From: Antedon bifida
Lineage: Eukaryota > Echinodermata > Crinoidea > Comatulida > Antedonidae
Direction of reading: 5' to 3'
DNA length: 64,000 nucleotides
Assembly: GCA_963402885.1 (NCBI GenBank)
Contig: OY727095.1
Span: 3,167,001-3,231,000 of the forward strand
Below the pieces are notes generated by a model that made no database searches, was not told where the DNA came from, and worked only from the letters and a program-made list of their open reading frames with translations. Position 1 is the stretch's first letter. Each line of letters begins with the position of its first letter. A program made the translations under genes and the position numbers. Of this stretch, positions 12,253 to 22,900 are shown piece after piece.

Positions 12253-13350
12253 CCAGGATGATCAGACGCCTAAGTCAATACTCGAAATGTTGGAGAAGCA
12301 TTTCACACCCAAGACAAATTTCAGATTGTCGAGATTCGAGTTTGGTAGGCTCAAACAAGCATCAGGTGAAAAGCTGGACGATTACGTAATACGTCGCCAG
12401 GCTACGTTTGCAAGCACAGAAGTGCAAATTTACGCACGCAGTCGCAAGCAACGACGGGCAAAACGTAAGTAATAAACTTTTAGAATTCGATGAACGAATC
12501 ATTGAACAATTAATCACTGGGACAAATTCCACAGAGGTCCAAAAGAAGCTTATAGCTTCCAGCGATTTAACGCTAGACAAAGCGATAAACACAGCCAGAA
12601 CGCATGAGGCAACAAAGGCCAGCATGTCAGTGTTAAACCCTGACAAACAGGTGCACGTCATGAAGCGACATAATAAGAGGGCGCCACCTAGACCCAATCC
12701 CAAACCCCAACACACAGGCAAGCCATGCCGATACTGTGGCCAAAAGCACCAGAAGGGCAAATGCCCAGCGTATAACGCAATATGCAACTTTTGTCAAAAG
12801 AAAGGCCACTGGGAAAAAGTTTGTGAGAAGAAAAAGCACAGCAAAAGCGTAGAATTACAGGCCACATCCGTAGAAGGAGATAGCGTACTAGAATTTGATA
12901 GCATTCATATTAATTCGCTTAGCGTCGATGAAGCGTTTGCTACGCTCAACATATCTCTTATCGATGGTACGCCAGCGACCCTAAAAGTCAAGCTAGATAC
13001 GGGCGCACAGGGTAACGTTCTTCCAGTCAGAACATTTCGTAATATGTATCCAAGGCGTCGGATGCACACCATGTTAAAGCAGTCAAACGCGAAGCTCACT
13101 GCATACAACAGTAGCGAAATCCGGCATCATGGTATTCTGACTATTGATTGTACTCACAACAACGTACAACACAAAGCCGACTTCTGCGTTGCTGAATGTG
13201 ATGGTCCGGTTATATTGGGACTACCATCACTGCGAGGGCTTGATCTAGTATCAATTAAATGCGACGCTGTTAGCAACTCGTTCATAGAGTCCGTAGACCA
13301 ACTGAAAGCAATCTACCCGAAACAGTTTGATAGAATAGGCAACTTTAAGG

Positions 13351-14802
13351 GTGAATACAAGATCTAATACCGTTCTCGATCCTAATACCAGACCAGTAAT
13401 CCATTCGTCAAGAAAATGCCCAATCCAAATTCACGACGAAATAAAGTTAGAGCTCGACAGAATGCTCAAGGAAGGTGTAATACGCAAAGTCACTGAGCCG
13501 ACTGAGTGGGTCAACAGTATCACCTACACACGCAAAGCTAACGGTCACCTTCGTATTTGCCTCGACCCAAAAGACTTGAATAAAGCGATCCAACGTCCGC
13601 ACCACCATACGCCAACGCTAGAAGAAACTTCGCACAAATTCGCAGGTTCCAAACATTTTTCTAAGCTCGACGCGAAAAATGGTTATTGGGCAGTCAAACT
13701 GCACCCAGACTCGCAACCGCTTACCACATTTAAATCGCCTTTTGGCAGATTTTGCTTCCAGCGACTACCATTCGGGCTGAAAATGAGCCAGGACGTGTTC
13801 CAAGCTAAAAGTAAAATGGACCAGATTCTTGAACGCTGCCCAGGTACTGCTGGCATAGCAGATGACATCGGTGTACATGGCGACTCAGAGGCGAGTCATG
13901 ACGCCAACCTGCGCAATCTTATGAAAGTCGCTGCATTGGAAGGCCTCACATTTAACTCAGAAAAGTGCGCGATAAAACAGAAACAAATCAGCTTCTTCGG
14001 CCAAATCTACAGCGATACTAGTGTCAGACCAGACCCCAAGAAACTTGTAGCGATTACGAACTTATCCGATCCAACTAACGTATCTGAACTCCGCTCTATA
14101 CTAGGCATCGTTACATACATGGGATCATTCGTCCCAAGGTTAGCCGACCTAACCCAACCACTCAGAGACCTACTTAAATCAGGAGCGATATTCGAGTGGA
14201 CGCAAAGTCATAGCCAAGCGATGCAACGCATAAAGGACGCAATCACAGCTTCATACGAACTGCACTATTTTGACAAAACCAAAGATAGCGTTATTCAGGT
14301 AGATGCCTCTTCATACGGTCTAGGCGTCTGCCTACTACAAGATGGCAAGCCAGTCGCGGTCGCCTCAAAATGCCTAACGTCAACTGAGCGACGCTACGCG
14401 AATATTGAACGAGAGATGCTAGCATGCGTCTTCGGATGTGAGCGATTTCATACATACAGTATGTATTCGGAAAGCCATTCATCATTGAATCCGATCATAA
14501 GCCGCTGGAAATGATCAGTTTGAAAAATCTGAAAGCTTCACCACCAAGGCTACAGCGCATGCTTCTACGCATCCAACGCTATAACTGCAACATAAAATAC
14601 AGACCAGGGAAAGCGATCCCACTTGCAGACGGTCTCTCCAGAATGCCAAACAAAGATGACGCTGACGAGATCAAGCTAGACATAAGGGTTGACAACGTAC
14701 ATTTCTCCGCAGCGAAGGAGTGCACCATCCGCAAAGCGACAGACGATAATGACGAACTTGTAAAGCTACGCGACACTATAATTGAAGGATGGCCAACGAC
14801 GC
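13351..14802 (+). pseudogene. pol: Broken pol: reverse transcriptase and RNase H
   Basis: The frame begins where the protease frame ends (a one-base shift near 13366). RT blocks visible: ELDRMLKEGVIRKV, LRICLDPKDLNKAIQRPH, FSKLDAKNGYWAVKL, LPFGLKMSQDVFQ and GIADDIGVHG, the last carrying the catalytic Asp pair. The RNase H part follows (IQVDASSYGLGVCLLQDG, RRYANIEREMLA), then a small frameshift near 14460 before the second half (from 14511: ...RYNCNIKYRPGKAIPLADGLSR). The frame is cut at 14802 by the SINE. Copies RNA into DNA in an intact element; inactive here. Confidence 0.9.
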
Positions 14803-15265
14803 CATACTGCGTTGAAACACCGGTTCTCGTCAGATCACCGAAGTTAAGCAACGTTGGGCCCGGTTGCGTTCTGGATGGGAGACCGTCTAGAAATAGCGGC
14901 GGGTGCTGTATATACACCAGAGAGTGATGGTGTAATGGTAATATCGGACTAGCATGTGATAGGCATGGGTTCGAGGTTATCTGTACCATACTAATTGCAT
15001 CCTTAGGCAAGATGCTTTACTCTTATAATTGCCTCGTCCTTCGGATGGGATGTAAAGCCGTTGGTCCCGTGTACTTAACAGTGCACGTTAAAGAACTTGG
15101 TACACTATTCGAAAAGAGTAGGGGGTCGTCTCCCGGTGTGCTGATCTGGTAAGCGCTGCACTGCTGGCTGCCGTGGGTTCGTGGAGGGCCTAATCCGAAT
15201 TTCCTCAGTTTCCAGTTAAACTTGAGGACCAGTAATAATACATTTACATTTAACATTTAACATTT
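14803..15265 (+). mobile_element. 5S-rRNA-derived (SINE3-type) SINE with tRNA-like part
   Basis: The head (14803-14925) follows 5S rRNA closely: CATACTGCGTTGAAACACCG, TCACCGAAGTTAAGCAACG, GGGCCCGGTTG, CTGGATGGGAGACCG, GGGTGCTGTA. Next comes a tRNA-like segment with TGGTGTAATGG (A-box-like) and GGTTCGAGG (B-box-like), then a core containing CCTTCGGATGGGATGTAAAG. The tail is repeated ATTTAAC. The target AACGACGC is present at 14795-14802 and again at 15266-15273, so this is a clean insertion into pol. The 5S part supplies the internal pol III promoter; the tail suggests mobilisation by a LINE with a short-repeat tail. Confidence 0.92.
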
Positions 15266-15273
15266 AACGACGC

Positions 15274-16314
15274 AAAAGGAAGTTTGTAAAGAAATCCGCA
15301 AATATTGGTCATATCGCGATGAACTCTCTGTAGCAAATGGAATCATCCTCAAAGGCACTTGTTATCTGATCCCTGAGTCCTTAAGACAGGACATCCTCGA
15401 CAAGCTACACGAAGCACATCTTGGCACCACAAAAACCCAATTGCGAGCACGCAGAGCAGTATTTTGGCCGAACATGAATACGCACAAAAGTTGAGAACTG
15501 CGAAATTTGTCAGCAACACGCACGACAAAAACAGAAGGAACCAATAATTCAGCATGAAATACCTACTAGACTAGGAGCAGACCTGTTCGCACTAAACGGC
15601 TCAAACTGTATCATCATCTGCGACTACTACTCAAAATTCCCAATCGTCAAGAATCTACGCAGTGGGACCACATCTAAAACAGTCGTCAGCGTGTTAAAAG
15701 AAATATTCGCTGAGCACGGTACCCCAGACGAAATCGTTAGTGACAACAGTCCGCAATTTTTCTCCGAGGAGTTTGAGCGATTCGCAGAAAATTGGTACAT
15801 CACTCTTGTCAAAAAATCGCCAAGATACAGTCAATCAAATGGATTCATCGAACGTCAAGTACAAACTGTCAAAAATACGCTAAAGAAAGCTATCGAGTCC
15901 AAAGAAGATTCGCAACGCGCACTCTTGATACTCAGATCAACCCCAATCGATAGTAGACTACCATCTCCCGCAGAGATCCTCAACAAAAGGATTTACAAAT
16001 CAAACATGCCGGTAAGAATCGCCGATGGCCATAGCGAAGTTGATAACGCACTCGCTGATCGTCAAGAAACGCAAAAACGCTATTATAACAAGCACGCGAA
16101 ACAATCGCAAGACCCAAAAGAGAGGGAAAGCGTTAGAGTAATTAAGAATGAAGCAAATCATTGTAAATGGGATCCCGGAACAGTTCAAAACAAACGTGCT
16201 GAACCGAGATCGTATGACGTCGAAATGTCTGATGGATCAATCCTACGAAGAAGTAATCGACATATTAGGAAGCCCGCAAGATTCGCCAATAACTCTAATA
16301 ATAATAATACATAA
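15274..16314 (+). pseudogene. pol: Broken pol: integrase region
   Basis: Pol resumes after the SINE. First comes the zinc-binding HHCC-type region (LHEAHLGTTKTQLRARRAVF and, after a frameshift near 15485, ENCEICQQH). The DDE core follows: DYYSKF preceded by DLFALNG, then IVSDNSPQFFSEEF, then SQSNGFIERQVQ, consistent with the D,D35E triad. The C-terminal part ends at 16314 with an Asn run. Integrates the DNA copy in an intact element; disrupted here. Confidence 0.85.
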
Positions 16315-16515
16315 ACATGATACAAAGACACTGATTCTTGAACTGATAGTTATAAACAAAGTTGAAAGTTACATTTGTTTCACAAATAGTTTTTATTCAG
16401 TTTTCTTATATTCATACTCATGCTGAAGATATCCAGCATGTATTCAAGCTAATCTATTATGCCTAAAGTAAATCACATTTTGACACATATGTTTTCCATC
16501 TTTCAGTAAAGGGGA
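16315..16515 (+). other. 3' untranslated end of the LTR element with polypurine tract
   Basis: Between the integrase stop and the 3' LTR. AAAGGGGA (16508-16515) directly abuts the LTR and is a good plus-strand priming tract. No envelope-like ORF is present. Confidence 0.7.
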
Positions 16516-16690
16516 TGTAATGATATTGTAAGCCTGAACACAACTGTAATGTGTACCCCACCGCACAATTCGTGCACATGGTTTTGACAGCCATCTTGAA
16601 TCTGGAGTTTTACATTAAAGTTATAAAAGTTTACACAGTCGTCTATTGCGCATTATTATAGTCATTATTCCCATAAGTCATAACATTACA
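16516..16690 (+). repeat. 3' LTR, 175 bp
   Basis: Starts TGTAATG and ends CATTACA, the inverted TG...CA ends of an LTR. It is preceded by a polypurine tract and followed by the CCAGT target duplication. Confidence 0.88.
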
Positions 16691-16894
16691 CCAGTAGCCT
16701 AAATTTTGCTACATTTAAAATGCTACAGAATGATTAAACTACTCCTGTCTGGTCTACAAAAGCACCTGGATTGTCTATCATAGGAACAATTCCAGACAGT
16801 TCTACAATAGTATAGTACAAGTGTTCATGAAATTAGTAGCCTACCACTGTGTTGGCTAACAATGCTTGAGAATGCTTACTTCTCAGTGATATGA
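16691..16894 (-). other. 3' flank/UTR of NLR1
   Basis: Bases about 16740-16894 align with the region beyond the NLR2 stop (about 42478-42594): shared ACACCTGGATTGTCT-type block and ACTTCTCAGT near the stop. The similarity ends near the LTR element, suggesting the insertion separated NLR1 from its original polyadenylation region. I see no AATAAA on the minus strand between the stop and the LTR element. Confidence 0.6.
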
Positions 16895-18439
16895 TCACAT
16901 TTTTAACTTGATTCCTCTATTAGCACACTTTCTGACCACAACATTAGCTACTTCACCTGATAGTTTGCAACTAAACATGTACAAGTAAATCAGCTTAGGA
17001 CACTTATTCAAGAAAATACCTAGTAAAGTAGCATCTATGTCACTGATATCATTATACCCAATATTAAGCTCTTGTAATTCTAACTCATCTCTTGCATGCA
17101 TTCCAATCATTTTATTCATTATGTTACCTGATAGTTTGCAAATAGGCATGTATAATTTAACCAGCTTAGGACACTTACTCAAGAAAGTACCTAGTAGAGT
17201 ACAATCTATGCCACTGATATCATTATAACCAATATTAAGCTCTTGTAATTCTAACTTATCTCTTGCATGCGCTCTCATCATTTCATTCATTATGTTACCT
17301 GATAGTTTGCAATTAAACATGAAAACTTTAAAAAGCTTGGGAAACTTACTCAAGAAAATACCCAGTAGAGTACCATCAATGCCACTGATATCATTATAAC
17401 CAATATTAAGCTCTTGTAATTCTAACTCATCTCTTGCATGCACTCTCATCGTTTCATTCATTAAATTACCTGATAGTTTGCAATTAAACATGCCAAGTTT
17501 AACCAGCTTGGGACACTTACTCAAGAAAGTACCTAGTAAAGTACCATCTATGTCACTGATATCATTATTTCCAATATTAAGCTCTTGTAATTCTAACTCA
17601 TCTCTTGCATGCACTCTCATCATTTCATTCATTACGTCACCTGATAGTTTGCAATTATGAATGCCAAGTTTAATCAGCTTGGGACACTTACTCAAGAAAG
17701 TACCTAGTAAAGTACCATCTATGTCATTGATATCATTATACCCAATATAAAGCAATTGTAATTCTAACTCATCTACTGCATGCACTCTCATAATTTCATT
17801 CATTACGTTACCTGATAGTTTGCAATTATGAATGCCAAGTTTAACCAGCTTGGGACACTTACTCAAAAAAGTACCTAGTAAAGTACCATCTATGTCACTG
17901 ATATCATTATTTCCAATATTAAGCTCTTGTAATTCTAACTCATCTACTGCATGCACTCTCATCATTTCATTCATTACATTACCTGATAGTTTGCAATAAT
18001 ACATGCCAAGTTTAACCAGTTTAGGGCACTTACTCAAGAAAGTACCTAGTAAAGTACCATCTATGTCACTGATATCATTATACCCAATATGAAGCTCTTG
18101 TAATTCTAACTCATCTATTGCATGCACTCTCATCATTTCATTCATTACATTACCTGATAGTTTGCAATTATCCATGCAAAGTTTAACCAGCTTAGGACAC
18201 TTACTCAAGAAAGTACTAAATAAAGTACCATCAATGTCACTGATATCATTATTTGCAATATCAAGCTCTTGCAGTTTCAACTCATTTCCTTTATATGTTA
18301 TAATCATATAATTCATTATATTACCAGATAGTTGACAATCATGCATGTCAAGTTTAATCAGGTTAGGCGATGTACTCAAAAACTTACCTAGTAAAACACC
18401 ATCAATGTCACTGAAGTAATTATCACTAATATTTAGAGC
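16895..18439 (-). repeat. NLR1 LRR array: 9 units of 171 bp
   Basis: The 57-codon unit repeats as (EL.IG.NDISDIDGTLLG)(TFLSKCPKLVKL)(...CKLSGNVMNEMM)(RVHA.DELELQ). Unit 1 (most 5') and unit 9 (last, 58 codons) are the most diverged. All central units carry Phe in GTFLSK or GIFLSK. Confidence 0.92.
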
Positions 18440-19962
18440 ATGTAATGTCAACTCAAATCCTCTATAAGAACACTCTCTAATCGTTTCATTCATTACATCA
18501 CCTGTTAGATTGTAATTATGCATGTCAAAGTTAACTACATTAGCAAGGCCTAAAATGTGGGCAAGAACTCGACCTTTGCAGTCGGCTGACACAGTCGTAT
18601 AAAAGCTGCGGAAAAATTGGTCCTGATATGATACATTATCTGTAATCCAATGCTTTAATAATTTATCCGCATCACCACCAAGGAAATTAATTGCAAAATG
18701 TTTTGCGCCCTCTAAATTCTCACTTTCTCTTATCATCTCCCAGTCATCATCTTTCAATTGGGTAAGCAATTCTCGTGTATCCTTTGTGCACTCCACACTT
18801 TCTGCTTCACATAATTTGCACAAGTAAAACCCTACCAATGACTTCCCTATTAATGTATGAAGAGGCATATAAATCACGTCAAAGTTAGATTTTCCAATTG
18901 GTGCATCTCTATAAACAAATCCAAGTTTCAAAGCCAAGTCAACAATATCCTTGTTGGTGTTAAGGTCTTTTTCGTTTATTGAAAGGTGATTTACTTTTAA
19001 GCTGTTAAACATACTTTTCCCTAACAAAATCATACAATTTTCATATTCCAATGGAATATCCTGAAATTGATAGATTTTTTGGTGTTTCTCTTTTCTAAAC
19101 TGATTCAAAATATTAATAAATAATACTTTAGCAATGTCAGCTTTATTATGAGGAAGACTTTGCATATCTTCCCACATATTACAAACTGTGAGAAGAAACA
19201 TGGGGTTGTTGCACAATGACAAAATGTCCGGGTGTTTACGATTCCAAACTTGTTTGCCAATACCCAACTCCTTTCTAAGGGAATTTCCCAATTCTGGTTT
19301 ACCAAAATTCCCAAAGTGTTTGTCAACATACTTTCCTATAGAATCTTCATCAAATCCAACAACTCTTACATGTATATCACTCACTTTAATGAATTCATCA
19401 AGGTTCCCTGACCTTGATGTAAGTATCACAACACTCTTCTCCAGGTTTTCTTTTCTCATCATCATCATTAAGCTTGTATTCTTAAACCTTAATTCCTCTA
19501 AGCCATCTAACATCAACACAACTCTATCCACATGATTTACTATAAATCGTTTAATCAAATTTGAATCAGGTGGAAGATTGGTCTTTGAACTAATATCTTT
19601 AATTTTCAGTTGCTTTACCATCAAATCTAAGATGCCCTCATTTGTATCTAACTCTCTTGCATTCAAAAGGAATACGATTTTACCTTCAAGGGCTTTAATG
19701 GCATTGTATGCTAAGTACCTTAATAAAGTTGTTTTACCAGTACCCATCTCACTCTCTATAAGAACTTTACATGCTGGTTTGGATTTGATAACATTTAACA
19801 TATCCTCTAACGTTATAGGCTTGTTTCTTTTCTTTTCCCAGAATTCCAAATCACTGAAAACTTTATTTACATCAACTACATAATAAGGATTACAAATTTC
19901 TGGTGTAAATTTGTTGATGTTGTGCCACTGGTGTCTATTAAGTAGATACGTTTCTATTTGTT
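16895..19962 (-). CDS. NLR1 terminal exon: NACHT and 9 LRR units
   Basis: Begins after TTTTTTACAG (acceptor 19963-19964), ends at TGA 16895-16897; about 1,022 residues. NACHT: Walker A in ESEMGTGKTTLLRY; Walker B-like VVLMLDGLEEL, with a Glu after the LDGL core; sensor-1-like VVILTSRSGN. The helical/winged-helix part continues to the LRRs (HPDILSLCNNPMFLLTVCNM, a typical NLR stretch). The LRRs are 9 units of 57 residues, each holding two leucine-rich repeats. The frame stays open about 55 nt upstream of the acceptor, so the first Met of the raw ORF (20017) is intronic. Confidence 0.9.
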
Positions 19963-22900
19963 CTGTAAAAAAGAAATAGTCCAAATAACTAGAATAAAAA
20001 ACTAATTCAAAATTCAATCAATGATCACGATATATATCGCTATGATGTTTGTCTAATTATAGAAAAATGTTTATTGTAATTTAATAATGATAGAACATTA
20101 ACCCGCAGAATGTTTGAATTGAACAAATCTAAAACAAGATTCTTTTTCTATAGAAAACGATTACCGGTAATCAATGAACTTACCGTATTACTAAATTAGT
20201 AACAAACAAATAAGTGACAATCTCTTAGTTTTTTGTGAAGTTTTTATGTCTACAATTTAAAAGCAAATTGGGAATAATACTTGTAGTATGCGACCTGGAA
20301 AATTTAATTAAAACAACTTTTCTGCTTTTCTTCTTATAATCCGAGCACAAAGGTTGTGAACTTATTTATATTTAATTAGTACTTGCTATTTCACTTTAGG
20401 CTCTGGTAAAAATATTCAACTGTACTTTTCATGTTCCACTGCCCAAATTGTTTTTAAATATAATCCTATTTTGTCTGTTTATAATCAACAATCACAATAA
20501 TAAACAAACTTAAACAAATTATAACTGCTAATTTGATTCATTAGTTATCAAATGAAAAATTCATTTTTTTTCTTACAATTGTAATGTAAAGTGTGTAAAG
20601 TACAAATACTAATTTCTAAACTTACGCTCTTTAGTTGAATAAAGGTTTTCTTGAAGTTCCTCTTTACGTCTTTCATAATTTTTTAGAAGTTGACCTATGA
20701 ATATAATAAATCAATTGAAAATCTAGCACTGTAATCATGCAAACTACTCAATTAGCCCATATGGTAGTGCTATGCTTAAATATCGTAGTGAAATGACATT
20801 ATCATGTCCATATATGGACCACCACATAAAGTTTGATAGTGTAGACAAGGCTTAAGGGTAGAGGTTGTCTCTCCTCAATGCTCTAAGAATAAAGAATCAA
20901 ATCTCAGTGACTACCACAGTCTATATCTTGTGTGAGACAGGTACATATCCGGGACAGTTGAGATTTGGATTGCATCTGCTCATCTCCAAAATAAGCATAA
21001 TGCATCAAGATTGTGTGTGCTATGCTCATGATCAGAAACAATAAAATGTTGCACTATAATAAAATAATTTATATTCTTAAAACCCACCTTCCTTAGAAAG
21101 ATGTAGTTCTTCTTTTTGCATCCCATGGTCTCCTTTAGCTATCAAAACGAAATTGAGCATCTTATTACAACAATCTTATAAATTGTAAACATTCTTCTAC
21201 AAAAATGTTATGATTGGTCATGACAGGCACTTATGTATTTCAATTTACGGACCTGTATTGTTATTTACAGTATGCATTTTGGTTTTTGGTGTGCACGTTG
21301 TGTATACATTCTATTATTAAATATTACACAGAGCGAAGTGAGGTTTTTTTTTTAAATTTAAAAGTCCAAATTCATTATTTATCTGATATTAGAACTATTA
21401 TTGTAAGGAATTGTTTTCAAATCCTACCTTCAGTTGAAACAAGTAGTATTTCTTCTTTCTGTATTTTACGGCCTCCTACACCTTTCCAAAAATTTCAAAT
21501 ATATCATCTTACTTGGAGCTTCCACAATATTTATTTTTAACATACTATGATTTTTTCCTATCTTTACTTATTCGAAACTTGGTCACAATGATTTATCACC
21601 CAAAATCTTGCAAAAGTTCAATTTTTATCCATCATCTAAGAGTAGTTGAATTTTGTCGTAGGGTCAAAGGTCACAATCCACAAAAACTATTTACAATATA
21701 TTATATACTAGCAATTATACCCGCCCCAGGGCGGGTTTCAAAATTAGTTTGAAGCCTTCTCAGTACATAACACCCGACGCCAGTATCTCTTTATCCTCAC
21801 CAACCTCCACCCCTGTTCAATAACACCCCACACTCTTTTTTAAAAACAAATTCTGTTTTTGTGTGGAAGATTTTTTAGAAATGCTCAAAACGGTCTAAAA
21901 CTGTTTCAAATGCAATTTTAAGCTCTATTCTGTGCACAGCTTCAAATTGAGAGGAGTATACATAGCTATGATAGGGCTATGGTTTAAGTATGTTGTAAAC
22001 TGTGTAAATGAATAGGTGTCATATTGGCTGATGATTGAAATATCTAATTTTGGTAATACGGCCCCCAGCCTTCTTTCTCCTCTAACCATCCCAGCCACAA
22101 ATAACTAACCTTAACTCTACCCCAGGACAGTTCAAAATGTAGTAACTTTTTACCTAGTACAATTCCAATCATATACTTCATTACGCCAGTATTTTTGCTC
22201 CCCCTCATCCCTCCCAACACACCCCAGATACTGGGTGATGTGTTTAAGACGGTTCCAGTACAAATAATGTTAGCCATCACTCCCAACCCATAATCCCTCA
22301 GTGGCAGTTTTCAAATGTAGTTTAAAACATTCCCTGTACAGTTTCCGTCATGGTGATAGGCCTACATCCCCACCCCAAACTCCCATTTCCTTCCCAGTGA
22401 TAATTAAAATACTTTAACAATTTCCTACCACAATTCTGGTCAATTTGATAGCCTACTACCCCTAGCCTAAGCAAAATCCCCACTATCCCTTGAACCCCAA
22501 CCCCACTCTCCCACCAAATCCCCGGACTTTTTGAAATGTAGTTTAAAATCTTCCCGGTACAATTGCGATCATTTTGATACCCCATATGTATGGTTACGTG
22601 CAGAAACAGAAATTTGTATAACGAACAAACATCGAAAGTGGGGAAAAGTGGGCCATTTTGACCACATTTTGGCCCCTAACTTGGATCCTAGATGGCGGAT
22701 GATTTTCAAATGTAGAACATTCCCGGTACAATTGCGGTCATTTTGATACCCCATATTTAAGGTTACGTGCAGTAACAAACAAACAGACAGACGTACAAAC
22801 TCTCTCACTTATAATATAGATATTTCATTGTCTACAGGTCACAGTTTGCTTCAAAACTCTGTTGAACTTAAGGTTCAGAGTAAAATGTCAAGTCACAAAC

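Larger units (their letters stand above)
10682..13367 (+). pseudogene. gag: Broken gag and protease of the LTR element
   Basis: Gag-like sequence lies at 10682-10790 and resumes in the same frame after the hAT insertion and its duplicated target (12261 onward). It shifts frame near 12410 and continues to 13367. The later part has two zinc-knuckle-like Cys/His clusters (CRYCGQKHQKGKC and CNFCQKKGHWEKVC), a nucleic-acid-binding hallmark of Gag, then a retropepsin-like active-site motif (KLDTGAQGNVLP) with the DTGA signature. The 5' part is truncated by the deletion next to the 5' LTR. Described as broken; no intact product is expected. Confidence 0.85.
10652..16690 (+). mobile_element. Ty3/gypsy-like LTR retrotransposon, degraded, with nested insertions
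   Basis: The element starts TGTAATGATAT at 10652 and ends CATTACA at 16690, flanked by CCAGT on both sides (10647-10651 and 16691-16695), a 5-bp target duplication. The 3' LTR is complete; the 5' LTR keeps only about its first 45 bp. Gene order gag with zinc knuckles, aspartic protease, reverse transcriptase, RNase H, integrase fits the gypsy/Metaviridae order; the GIADDI polymerase box resembles the Mag group as I recall it. Frameshifts near 12410, 13366, 14460 and 15485, plus a hAT insertion in gag and a SINE insertion in pol, show that it is dead. It lies about 200 bp beyond the NLR1 stop codon, in the opposite orientation. Confidence 0.92.

Noticed and set aside
12362-13108. Minus-strand ORFs opposite gag
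   Set aside because: Shadows of gag/protease coding sequence; hydrophobic reverse-complement peptides only.
14861-14925. 5S rRNA gene
   Set aside because: It lies inside pol between exact 8-bp target duplications and continues into a SINE core and tail, with several substitutions. It is a SINE head, not a 5S gene.
19963-20017. Met start of NLR1 at 20017
   Set aside because: The first residues are translated intron. The acceptor TTTTTTACAG and the paralogue show the exon starts at 19962.
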